A stretch of 15,068 bases of DNA. Source: Micavibrio sp. GTDB taxonomy: Bacteria > Pseudomonadota > Alphaproteobacteria > Micavibrionales > Micavibrionaceae. Below the pieces are notes generated by a model. It had not been told where the DNA came from. It was given only the letters and a program-made list of their open reading frames with translations, and searched no databases. Location of the stretch: contig JAPJRC010000052.1 of NCBI GenBank assembly GCA_030824805.1, positions 1 through 15,068 on the forward strand, read 5' to 3'. The first letter of the stretch is position 1; each line of letters opens with the position of its first letter. Of this stretch, positions 1 through 7,572 are shown one piece after another. The position numbers and the translations under genes were made by a program.

Positions 1-2001
1 ATCGAAAGCTGGTCCGAAGGCGAAGCGTTCAAAGGCTCCGTCCTTGAAGGCACGGTTGCCAAGCATCCGCTGAACGGCAAGGGCTATGATTTCGACGTGC
101 CGGGCCTGATGGGCGATTTCGTCACCGATGATTCCGGTACGGGCTTCGTACACATCGCGCCTAGCCACGGTCAGGACGACTATTTCCTCTACATGAAAAC
201 ATTCGGTGCGCGCGACATTCCGGACAATGTTTCGGATGACGGCAAGATGCGCGAGCATGTGCCGATGTTTGGAGGACTGGAAATCCTGAAAGAAAATGGC
301 GAGATGGGCGAAGCAAACTTTGCCGTCCTCAAAGCCATGGATGAAGTGGGTGCGCTGGTTGCCAAAGGATCCTTGCGCCACGAATACCCGCACAGCTGGC
401 GTTCCAAGGCCCCGCTGATCTTCCGCACGACGCCGCAATGGTTTATCGCACTGGATGATGACAACAATCTGCGCGAAGTATCGCTCGAAGCGATCCGCCA
501 GACGAAATGGCATCCGGCCGCAGGCCAGAACCGCATCACCGCAATGATCGAACAACGCCCTGACTGGTGCATCTCGCGCCAGCGCGCATGGGGCGTTCCT
601 ATCGCTCTGTTCGTCAACAAGAAGACGGGCGAGCCATTGGAAGACGAAGCCGTTCTGAAACGCATCACAGACACGTTCGAGCAGGAAGGCTCCGACGCAT
701 GGTGGTCGAAGAACCCGCGCCACTTCCTCGGTGACAATTACAAGGTCGATGATTTCGAACAGATCTTCGACATTGTGGATGTGTGGTTTGAATCCGGTTC
801 CACGCACGTGTTCGTGGTCGATGACCGCGAAGAGCTGGCTGTTACGCAATCTGACCTGTATCTCGAAGGTTCGGACCAGCACCGCGGCTGGTTTCACTCT
901 TCCCTGCTCGAAGCGTGCGGCACAAAAGGCAAAGCACCATACAAGAACGTGCTGACCCATGGTTTCGTGCTTGATGAAAAAGGCTACAAGATGTCGAAAT
1001 CGCTCGGCAACGTGGTTGACCCGCTCGACGTGATGAAAGAACACGGCGCCGACATCATGCGCCTGTGGACGATGACATCGAACTATGCCGACGATATCCG
1101 CATCGGCAAGGACACGCTGAAAAACACGGGCGATTTGTACCGCCGTATCCGCAACACGCTGCGCTTCCTGCTGGGTGCCCTCGAAGGGTTCACGGGCAAC
1201 GAGCGCGTTCCCGCAGCCGAGTTCAAGAACATGCCGGAGCTGGAGCAATATATCCTCTCGCGCATGGCAGACCTCAGCGCATCTATCCGCAGGAATATCG
1301 AGGACTATGATTACGGTCAGGTGATCCAGAGCCTTTATAATTTCTGCAACGCCGATCTGTCGTCACTGTATTTCGACATCAGAAAAGACCGCCTCTATTG
1401 CGACGCGCCGGATTCGTTTGAGCGCCGCGCCTGCCGTACGGTGATGGCGGAACTGTACGACTTCCTTGTCACGCGCTTAGCGCCGTTCCTGTCCTTCACG
1501 TGCGAAGAGGCATGGGACCACAGACCGAAAGGCGTGTTCGAAGAAGCCGAAAGCATTCACATGAGAACATATTCCACCGCGCCGTCCGAATGGCACAACG
1601 CGGCGCTGGAAGCCAAGTGGGAGAAGATCCTTGCCGTGCGCAACGTGGTGTCCGGCGCGCTGGAACCGCAACGCGCAGCGAAAGTGATCGGCGCTTCCCT
1701 CGAAGCACATCCGCACATCTATGTGAGCGGCGAATACGCACAGGCGCTGGAAGGCGTCGACATGGCGGAAGTCTGCATCACATCGCAAGCCAGCGTTTCC
1801 AAAGGCGATGCCCCGGCCGATGCGTTCAAGGATGCAAAGACAGAAGGCGTTGCCGTTGTTTTCGCCAAGGCGGAAGGCAACAAATGCGTGCGCAGCTGGA
1901 AGATTCTGCCCGAAGTCGGCAGCGATGCCGAATATCCGGATCTGACCTTGCGTGACGCGCAGGCCGTTCGCTGGTACGAAAAGCAAAAGCAGGCGGCATA
2001 A
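1..2001 (+). CDS. ileS: Isoleucyl-tRNA synthetase, 3' part (5' end outside window)
   Basis: Class I aminoacyl-tRNA synthetase that charges tRNA-Ile in the cytoplasm. The frame is open from base 1, so the gene continues leftwards; the Rossmann HIGH motif and the start are outside the window. About 666 codons are present. Visible motifs are the end of the CP1 editing domain (GTGFVHIAPSHGQDDY, about 136-183), WCISRQRAWGVP (565-600) and the ATP-binding loop KMSKS (988-1002). The helical anticodon-binding domain follows. The C-terminal zinc knuckle usual in this bacterial type is recognisable but degenerate: KCVRSW (C-x-x-S) at 1882-1899 and DLTLRDAQAV (T-x-x-D) at 1939-1968, so three of four cysteines are replaced. 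The stop lies 3 bases before lspA, the common ileS-lspA arrangement. Identity is certain; the functional effect of the lost cysteines is inference. Confidence 0.97.
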   Translation: MESWSEGEAFKGSVLEGTVAKHPLNGKGYDFDVPGLMGDFVTDDSGTGFVHIAPSHGQDDYFLYMKTFGARDIPDNVSDDGKMREHVPMFGGLEILKENGEMGEANFAVLKAMDEVGALVAKGSLRHEYPHSWRSKAPLIFRTTPQWFIALDDDNNLREVSLEAIRQTKWHPAAGQNRITAMIEQRPDWCISRQRAWGVPIALFVNKKTGEPLEDEAVLKRITDTFEQEGSDAWWSKNPRHFLGDNYKVDDFEQIFDIVDVWFESGSTHVFVVDDREELAVTQSDLYLEGSDQHRGWFHSSLLEACGTKGKAPYKNVLTHGFVLDEKGYKMSKSLGNVVDPLDVMKEHGADIMRLWTMTSNYADDIRIGKDTLKNTGDLYRRIRNTLRFLLGALEGFTGNERVPAAEFKNMPELEQYILSRMADLSASIRRNIEDYDYGQVIQSLYNFCNADLSSLYFDIRKDRLYCDAPDSFERRACRTVMAELYDFLVTRLAPFLSFTCEEAWDHRPKGVFEEAESIHMRTYSTAPSEWHNAALEAKWEKILAVRNVVSGALEPQRAAKVIGASLEAHPHIYVSGEYAQALEGVDMAEVCITSQASVSKGDAPADAFKDAKTEGVAVVFAKAEGNKCVRSWKILPEVGSDAEYPDLTLRDAQAVRWYEKQKQAA

Positions 2002-2004
2002 CGC

Positions 2005-2589
2005 ATGTCTTACTGGAAGCTGAGTTCCTCGAAAGCGGCCGTGGGTTTTTCCATCGCGCTCGATATCATTATCCTCGACCAGATCAGCAAATGGCTGATC
2101 CTCGAGATGGTGATACGCGATGCGGTGCAGCCGCAAGGTATCAAACTGGACCTTATCGACTGGATCATGCAGGCACCGCAGCGTATGCCGGCCGGCACGT
2201 CTGTCGAACTCCTCCCCTTCTTCAACCTCACCATGGTCTGGAACGAGGGGATCAGCTTTGGCATGTTCCACGGCACGGGCATATGGCTGCTGGTGGGCCT
2301 TTCCCTGATTATCACGGCGGTATTCTCGGTCTGGCTTACCCGCGCCACAGGATGGCTGCAGGCCACGTCTCTGGCGCTTGTGATCGGCGGAGCCATCGGC
2401 AACGTCATTGACCGCCTGCGTTTTGGCGCGGTGGCCGATTTCTTCGATTTTCATATCGGAAGCTGGCATTATCCGGCCTTTAACGTCGCGGATTGCGGGA
2501 TTGTGGTGGGGATTGCCCTCCTCGTGCTGGATGGGATATTCTTTGAACCCAAGCGCAATAAGACCGTGCAAGAAGGAAACCCTGCATGA
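2005..2589 (+). CDS. lspA: Lipoprotein signal peptidase (signal peptidase II)
   Basis: Inner-membrane aspartyl peptidase (family A8) that removes the signal peptide of diacylglyceryl-modified prolipoproteins just before the lipobox cysteine. The sequence shows DQISKW (25-30), NEGISFG (80-86), GGAIGNVIDR (128-137) and PAFNVAD (157-163); D136 and D163 fit the catalytic aspartate pair. Four membrane segments are evident, at about 12-32, 92-110, 120-135 and 164-180. At 194 residues it is longer than the usual 160-170, mainly because of an extended periplasmic stretch at about 38-70 (VIRDAVQPQG to VELLPF). The ATG is 3 bases after the ileS stop, and AGGCGG at the end of ileS may act as a weak ribosome-binding site. 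The end overlaps the next gene by ATGA, so translation of the three genes is probably coupled. Confidence 0.96.
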   Translation: MSYWKLSSSKAAVGFSIALDIIILDQISKWLILEMVIRDAVQPQGIKLDLIDWIMQAPQRMPAGTSVELLPFFNLTMVWNEGISFGMFHGTGIWLLVGLSLIITAVFSVWLTRATGWLQATSLALVIGGAIGNVIDRLRFGAVADFFDFHIGSWHYPAFNVADCGIVVGIALLVLDGIFFEPKRNKTVQEGNPA

Positions 2590-3125
2590 ACAAGTTTGTA
2601 ACGATTGCCCTCGCCTGCGCCGCGGCCCTTTCCCTCTCCGCATGCGAAGCCACGAAAGAGCAGTTCGATTTCAGCAAGAAAGCGCCGGACGAGTTTGCTG
2701 TCGTCAAGCGCGCGCCTCTGGAAATGCCGCCGGATTTCACAACCATTCAGGCACCGCGCCCGGGTGCACCGCGCCCGCAGGAGCTTTCCGCGACCGAAAT
2801 GGCCCGTAGCGCCGTTCTGGGTGAGGCCGCCCAACAGCAAATCGCGACCGAAAACGGCGTGAGCCAGGGCGAAGCCGTGTTGTTGCAAAAGACCGGTGCC
2901 ACGAACGCCTCCCCCGCCATACGCGCGCAAGTCGACAAGGAAACGGCCGAGATCATCAAAGAAAAAACCCCCGGCATCGACAAGCTTAAGAAAATGGTTG
3001 GTCAGGAACCTGCCGAGCCCGCCAAGGAGCTGGTCGATCCGGTGGCCGAAACCAACCGCTTGAAGCAGAACAAGGCCGAGGGCAAGCCTATCTCCACGGG
3101 CAAAACGCCGAAGATAGGCGACTGA
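2586..3125 (+). CDS. bamF: BamF-like outer-membrane lipoprotein (DUF3035)
   Basis: A 179-residue lipoprotein. The N-terminus is a type II signal peptide with lipobox LSAC and the lipidated cysteine at residue 20. It is followed by KKAPDEFAVVKRAPLEMPPD (31-50), the BamC-like segment that marks the alphaproteobacterial DUF3035/BamF family, an accessory lipoprotein of the beta-barrel assembly complex. The rest is polar and alanine/lysine/glutamate-rich, probably largely disordered, with a charged C-terminal tail. The start is supported by the signal peptide and by AAGAAGGA at 2570-2577, 8 bases upstream. It overlaps lspA by 4 bases and encodes a likely substrate of that enzyme. The family assignment is strong from the motif; the role in the BAM complex comes from knowledge of the family and is not shown here. 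Confidence 0.85.
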   Translation: MNKFVTIALACAAALSLSACEATKEQFDFSKKAPDEFAVVKRAPLEMPPDFTTIQAPRPGAPRPQELSATEMARSAVLGEAAQQQIATENGVSQGEAVLLQKTGATNASPAIRAQVDKETAEIIKEKTPGIDKLKKMVGQEPAEPAKELVDPVAETNRLKQNKAEGKPISTGKTPKIGD

Positions 3126-3131
3126 ACAGCC

Positions 3132-3160
3132 TCGACGTAACAGCCAAAAAAGTCTATAAA
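3132..3160 (+). promoter_or_regulatory. Candidate promoter of the M16 peptidase pair
   Basis: In the 42-base gap after the BamF-like gene there is TCGACG (3132-3137, 4 of 6 matches to TTGACA), a 17-base spacer and TATAAA (3155-3160, 5 of 6 matches to TATAAT). A start site 7 bases beyond the -10 box would fall at or next to the ATG at 3168, giving an almost leaderless mRNA. This is pattern matching only; read-through from the upstream operon remains possible. Confidence 0.45.
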
Positions 3161-3182
3161 GGGCCGCATGATCAAGCGGCCC
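3161..3182 (+). other. Perfect 7-bp GC inverted repeat enclosing a start codon
   Basis: GGGCCGC (3161-3167) and GCGGCCC (3176-3182) are exact inverted repeats, with the loop ATGATCAA holding the ATG of the next gene at 3168. The stem also covers the GGG of the only Shine-Dalgarno-like sequence (AAGGG, 3159-3163). A pyrimidine-rich stretch, TTACTCTTTTTATT, follows. It could be a translational control hairpin, or a weak terminator for the ileS-lspA-bamF transcript. Confidence 0.5.
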
Positions 3183-4592
3183 TTACTCTTTTTATTGATG
3201 GCCCTCGCGATGCCCAATGTCGCGGCGGCCCAGACATTCGGCGCACAGGAATTCACGCTCGATAACGGGCTCCAGGTCGTCGTCATTCCCAATCACCGCG
3301 CACCCGTCGTTACCAGCATGCTCTGGATGAAGGTTGGCGCCGCGGATGAAAAGCCCGGTCTTTCCGGTATGGCGCATTATTTCGAACACCTGATGTTCAA
3401 AGGCACGGCGAAACTCGCGCCCGGTGAATTTTCGAAAACCGTCAAAATGCTGGGCGGTCAGGACAATGCGTTCACATCACAGGACTACACAGCGTATTTC
3501 GAATCCATCGCGGTTGAAAATCTTCCCCGCGTCATGGAGATGGAGGCAGACCGTCTCGTCAACCTCAATCCGCCTGCCGACCATTATGCATCGGAAAAAC
3601 AGGTTGTGATCGAAGAACGCCGCCAGCGCACGGACAACGACCCGCGCGCTATTTTCGGCGAACAGATCAACAGCAGCCTTTTCGTCAACCACCCGTACGG
3701 CACGCCTGTGATCGGCTGGATGTCAGAGATAGAAGGTTATGAATGGCCGGATGTGAAAACATTCTATGACACATGGTATGCGCCGAACAACGCCGTTCTG
3801 GTTGTAAGCGGCGATATCACAGCGGACAAGCTGAAACCCCTCGCGCAGAAATATTTCGGTCCGATTGCCAAGAAGAATGTGCCCGCCCGCAAACGCCCCG
3901 AAATTCCACCGGCGCTGGGCGATGCCGTTCTATCGCTGCACGATGAAAGCATTCACCAGAGCATCTATCAGAAGATTTATCTGGCCCCAACCGAGGCGCG
4001 CAGCAGGGATGAATCCCTTGCCCTTCAGGTTCTTGCAGAAATTCTCGCGGGCGGCCCTTCCGCGCGTTTCTACAAATCGATCGTGATCGCGCAAAAGAAA
4101 GCCACGGGTGTTGATTTCAGCTACAACGCCAACGCTCTTGATTACGGCACAATCTCCGTCGGCGGCACACCCATGGACGGCACAACGCCTGAGCAACTCG
4201 GCGAGGCCATAGACGTGGAGATCACCAAAGTAATCGAAGGTGGTGTCAGCGAAGCCGAAATCATGGAAGCGGTACAACGCCTGCAGGATGAGGCCGTGTT
4301 CGCGCGCGACAGCCTGACAGGCCCCGCAATGATCTTCGGCGTTGCGCTCAGCACGGGCAGCACGGTAGCCGATGTCGAAAACTGGTCCGCAGATATTGCC
4401 AAAGTAACGGCCAAACAGATTCAGGATGCGGCGAAAAAATATCTTGATGAAGACAAGCCATGGATACGCCCGCCGGTGACGGGCTATTTGCTACCCAAAG
4501 AAAAAGAAGCAGAACAACCCGAGAGCAAGGCCAGCGCGGCGGACGCCGCCACCAGTGAAACGCCGGAGGTAAAAAACAATGTTCAAAGATAA
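3168..4592 (+). CDS. M16 family zinc metallopeptidase, catalytic subunit, exported
   Basis: A 474-residue insulinase/mitochondrial-processing-peptidase-like protease. The N-terminus is a signal peptide (MIKR, a hydrophobic run, then AAA-Q at about 20-22), so it acts in the periplasm; this also fixes the start at 3168. The inverted zinc motif is intact: H70-Y-F-E73-H74, with the third ligand E150 in VVIEERRQR 76 residues later, the standard spacing. The C-terminal half carries the second M16 domain, but the Arg/Tyr pair that normally follows GLxY-type sequence is absent (GVDFSYNANALDYG instead). The tail from about 445 is acidic and low in complexity. It overlaps the next M16 gene by 14 bases. 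By analogy with paired M16B proteins it probably works as a heterodimer with that partner. The natural substrate is unknown. Confidence 0.92.
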   Translation: MIKRPLLFLLMALAMPNVAAAQTFGAQEFTLDNGLQVVVIPNHRAPVVTSMLWMKVGAADEKPGLSGMAHYFEHLMFKGTAKLAPGEFSKTVKMLGGQDNAFTSQDYTAYFESIAVENLPRVMEMEADRLVNLNPPADHYASEKQVVIEERRQRTDNDPRAIFGEQINSSLFVNHPYGTPVIGWMSEIEGYEWPDVKTFYDTWYAPNNAVLVVSGDITADKLKPLAQKYFGPIAKKNVPARKRPEIPPALGDAVLSLHDESIHQSIYQKIYLAPTEARSRDESLALQVLAEILAGGPSARFYKSIVIAQKKATGVDFSYNANALDYGTISVGGTPMDGTTPEQLGEAIDVEITKVIEGGVSEAEIMEAVQRLQDEAVFARDSLTGPAMIFGVALSTGSTVADVENWSADIAKVTAKQIQDAAKKYLDEDKPWIRPPVTGYLLPKEKEAEQPESKASAADAATSETPEVKNNVQR

Positions 4593-5979
4593 GAAACCCG
4601 GCAAATGGCTGCTGCTCGCGGCGCTTTTCCTGATCGCGCTGCTCGGCCTCGTGATTTTTTTCGGGATATCGGCCCACGCGTCCTGCGATAAATTCCTGCC
4701 CATCAAGGAAATCAAAACGCCCGGCGGGCTTTCTGTGTGGGTGGTAGAGGACAACAGCCTTCCGGTTGTCGCGGTGCAGTTCCTGTTCCTCGATTCCGGT
4801 TCCGCCAACGACCCTGACAATCTGCAGGGTCTTGCCCGCATGCTTTCCAACACTATGGATGAAGGCGCGGGAGAACTGGATTCACAAGCCTTTCAAAAGG
4901 CGCTCGCCGATCATTCCATCACGTTGATGTTCAAGGCCGGGCGCGATTCCTTTGGCGGAGAACTGAAAACGCTTACGCGTCATCAGGACAAAGCGTTCGA
5001 ACTTCTCACGCTCGCGCTGAACAAGCCGCGCTTTGACGAAGAGCCCGTGAACCGAATGCGTGCAGGCAATATCACGCGTATCAAGTCCGCCCTGTCCGAA
5101 CCGGAATGGATGGCGGCGCGCCTGATCAACGATAAGGCGCATGAGGGCCACCCCTATGGCAAGAACAGCGGCGGCACGCTTTTCAGCCTCGCGCGCATAA
5201 AGCCGGAAGATCTTCGCAAATTCAAAGACACATACCTGACGCGCGACCGCTTGCTTATTGCGGCGGCGGGCGACATAAAGCCTGAAACGCTTGGACCCGC
5301 CATCGATAAAGCCTTCGGCAGCCTTCCGGCAAAGGCGCCTGCCAACACGATTGCCGACACAAAGCCCACCAACCCGGGCAAAATTTTTCTGTATGAACAG
5401 CCTATCCCGCAAACCATGGTACAGGTGATGCTCCCTGCCTTTGACCGCAAGGACAAGGATTACTACGCGCTGCAAATGATGAACTATATTTATGGCGGTG
5501 CGGGTTTCGGATCGCGCCTGATGGAAGAAGCGCGCGAGAAAAAAGGCCTTACCTATGGCATTTATTCCGGTGTGCAGGATTACCGCCATGCAGACATGCT
5601 GAACATCACCACATCGACGAAGAACGACAGCGCGGCCGAAATGCTTTCTATCATTCGTGCGCAAATGACGGCGTTGCAGACGAACAAGGTCAGCGAAAAA
5701 GAACTGGCAGATGCGAAATCCTTTATCATCGGTTCGATGCCGCTCGCGCTCAGTTCTACCGAGAATATTGCCGAAATGGTTCTGGGCCTTCGCGCCGATG
5801 ACCTGCCGATCGATTATCTGGACCATTTCGCCGATTATATGCGCGCGGTGACCGCGGACGACGTCCAGCGCGTGGCGAAACGCGTTCTGGAACCAAAAGC
5901 GATGACAACCGTTCTTGTCGGCAAACCTGTAGGTATGTCCGATGTTGAAATTGTTAAAGAACTGCCCAATGTCCAATAA
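4579..5979 (+). CDS. M16 family peptidase-like partner subunit, non-catalytic
   Basis: A 466-residue M16 homologue. The N-terminal membrane segment at about 10-30 (KWLLLAALFL to VIFFG) is a signal peptide or anchor, placing the body in the periplasm. Where the partner has HxxEH this protein has SNTMD (90-94, after GLARML), so all zinc ligands are missing. It keeps the conserved C-terminal-domain motif GFGSRLMEEAREKKGLTY, with R319 and Y326 as the probable Arg/Tyr pair that holds the substrate C-terminus. A strong ribosome-binding site GGAGGT lies at 4565-4570, 8 bases before the ATG and inside the preceding gene. The 14-base overlap with the catalytic gene suggests matched expression. The family is clear; the role as substrate-binding half of a heterodimer is inferred. 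Confidence 0.9.
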   Translation: MFKDKKPGKWLLLAALFLIALLGLVIFFGISAHASCDKFLPIKEIKTPGGLSVWVVEDNSLPVVAVQFLFLDSGSANDPDNLQGLARMLSNTMDEGAGELDSQAFQKALADHSITLMFKAGRDSFGGELKTLTRHQDKAFELLTLALNKPRFDEEPVNRMRAGNITRIKSALSEPEWMAARLINDKAHEGHPYGKNSGGTLFSLARIKPEDLRKFKDTYLTRDRLLIAAAGDIKPETLGPAIDKAFGSLPAKAPANTIADTKPTNPGKIFLYEQPIPQTMVQVMLPAFDRKDKDYYALQMMNYIYGGAGFGSRLMEEAREKKGLTYGIYSGVQDYRHADMLNITTSTKNDSAAEMLSIIRAQMTALQTNKVSEKELADAKSFIIGSMPLALSSTENIAEMVLGLRADDLPIDYLDHFADYMRAVTADDVQRVAKRVLEPKAMTTVLVGKPVGMSDVEIVKELPNVQ

Positions 5980-7549
5980 CCCTCCCCAACTTTCCGAATG
6001 GGCAGACCTTGCCAGCCACGCAAAGGCCATGTCCGGCGTATCCATGCGGGAGCTGTTTGCCAAGGACGCCAAACGCTTTGAAGCCTTCAGCATTCAGCAG
6101 CCGGGCATTCTTTTTGATTACTCGAAGAATCGCATCACGCAGGAAACCATCCAGAAGCTTGTAGCGCTTGCAAAGGCGCGCAATCTGGAGCAATGGCGCG
6201 ACCGCATGTTCGCGGGCGACAAGATCAACACCAGCGAGGGACGCGCCGTTCTGCACACCGCCCTGCGAGCTGCGAAAGATGAGACGATCACCGTCGATGG
6301 CGAAAACATCGTTCCATTCATCCATGATGTTCTGGCCAGCATGAAACGCTTTTCGGACGATGTGCGCTCCGGCGCCTGGAGAGGCCATACAGGCAAGCAG
6401 CTCCGCCATATCGTCAATATCGGTATCGGCGGCTCCGACCTCGGTCCCTATATGGTATGCGAGGCGTTGAAGCCATTCTCCGCGCCACATATCGATATGC
6501 ATTTTGTTTCCAATGTCGATGGCACGCACCTGACCGAAACGTTGAAAAAGATAAAGGCCGATGAAACTTTGTTCATCGTGGCCAGCAAGACTTTCACCAC
6601 GCAGGAAACCATGGCCAACGCGCAGGCCGCCAAGCAATGGCTGATCGCGCAGCTTGGCAGCGAAGATGCGGTGGCAAAACATTTCTGTGCGCTTTCGACC
6701 AATGAAGCCGCCGTTAAAGCTTTTGGCATAGAACAAGCAAATATGTTCCCATTCCGCGACTGGGTGGGCGGGCGTTACTCCCTGTGGTCTGCCATTGGTC
6801 TTTCCATCTGCATCGCCGTTGGTTTTGAAAATTTCGAAAAACTTCTGGCGGGTGCGCGCGCGGCGGACGAGCATTTCAAATCCGCGCCGCTGGACAAGAA
6901 CATTCCTGTTCTTATGGCGCTGATCGGCATATGGCACCGAAATTTCTGTGATTACGGCTCTATCGCCATACTGCCTTACGATCAGTATCTGCACCGTTTT
7001 CCGGCGTTCCTGCAACAGATGGACATGGAATCCAACGGCAAGAATATCGACCGCGACGGCCAGAAGATCACGGATTACAAAACAGGCCCAGTTCTGTTCG
7101 GCGAACCGGGCACAAACGGGCAGCATGCATTCTACCAATTGATACATCAGGGCCGTGATATCGTTCCGTGTGATTTCATTGGATCGATGCGCGCACAAAA
7201 CCCGCTCGGCAATCAGCACACGCTGCTGCTCAACAATATGCTGGCGCAGGCGCAGGCGCTCATGCAGGGCCGCACAATCGACGAGGCAGGCGGCAATCCT
7301 GCGCGCACCTTCGAAGGCAACCGGCCGAGCAATATCCTGCTGTTCGACGTGCTCGATCCACATACGCTCGGCCTCCTGATCGCGCTTTACGAGCACAAGG
7401 TTTTCGTGCAAGGCGTGATATGGAATATAAACTCCTTTGACCAGTTCGGTGTGGAGCTAGGAAAGGAACTGGCCGGTAACATCGAGAAAGGCCAGACCGC
7501 TTCTTTAGACAGCTCCACGCAGGGCCTCCTTAACTATATGAAATCGTAA
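5969..7549 (+). CDS. pgi: Glucose-6-phosphate isomerase
   Basis: Cytoplasmic enzyme interconverting glucose 6-phosphate and fructose 6-phosphate in glycolysis and gluconeogenesis. Both family signatures are present: DWVGGRYSLWSAIG (about 264-277) and GVIWNINSFDQFGVELGK (about 482-499). The catalytic Glu is in MESNGK (about E354), the His in GQHAFYQ (about H386) and the Lys ends the second signature. The phosphate-binding sequence NIGIGGSDLGP and the SKTFTTQET loop are also clear. An in-frame ATG exists at 5942, but MSNNPPQLSEW at 5969 is the better start because family members begin near this point. From 5969 it overlaps the M16 partner gene by 11 bases and is 526 codons long, slightly short for the family. 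Neither start has a strong ribosome-binding site, so the choice is moderately sure. Confidence 0.95.
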   Translation: MSNNPPQLSEWADLASHAKAMSGVSMRELFAKDAKRFEAFSIQQPGILFDYSKNRITQETIQKLVALAKARNLEQWRDRMFAGDKINTSEGRAVLHTALRAAKDETITVDGENIVPFIHDVLASMKRFSDDVRSGAWRGHTGKQLRHIVNIGIGGSDLGPYMVCEALKPFSAPHIDMHFVSNVDGTHLTETLKKIKADETLFIVASKTFTTQETMANAQAAKQWLIAQLGSEDAVAKHFCALSTNEAAVKAFGIEQANMFPFRDWVGGRYSLWSAIGLSICIAVGFENFEKLLAGARAADEHFKSAPLDKNIPVLMALIGIWHRNFCDYGSIAILPYDQYLHRFPAFLQQMDMESNGKNIDRDGQKITDYKTGPVLFGEPGTNGQHAFYQLIHQGRDIVPCDFIGSMRAQNPLGNQHTLLLNNMLAQAQALMQGRTIDEAGGNPARTFEGNRPSNILLFDVLDPHTLGLLIALYEHKVFVQGVIWNINSFDQFGVELGKELAGNIEKGQTASLDSSTQGLLNYMKS

Positions 7550-7572
7550 GGATTCCATGTATCCTGTGCGGC

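Noticed and set aside
1477..2643. 388-codon minus-strand frame across the ileS, lspA and bamF junctions
   Set aside because: It spans three well-supported genes on the other strand; the product is arginine/histidine-rich and domain-free.
5942..5968. Upstream in-frame start for pgi (nine more residues)
   Set aside because: The extra residues MLKLLKNCP overlap more of the preceding gene and have no support from the family; 5969 fits better, though not proven.
4882..6093. 403-codon open frame on the minus strand opposite the second M16 gene
   Set aside because: Same reason: a shadow of a real gene with no family signature or ribosome-binding site of its own.
5954..7411. 485-codon open frame on the minus strand opposite pgi
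   Set aside because: It lies entirely within the well-supported pgi gene, has no recognisable domain, and arises from codon bias in the opposite frame.
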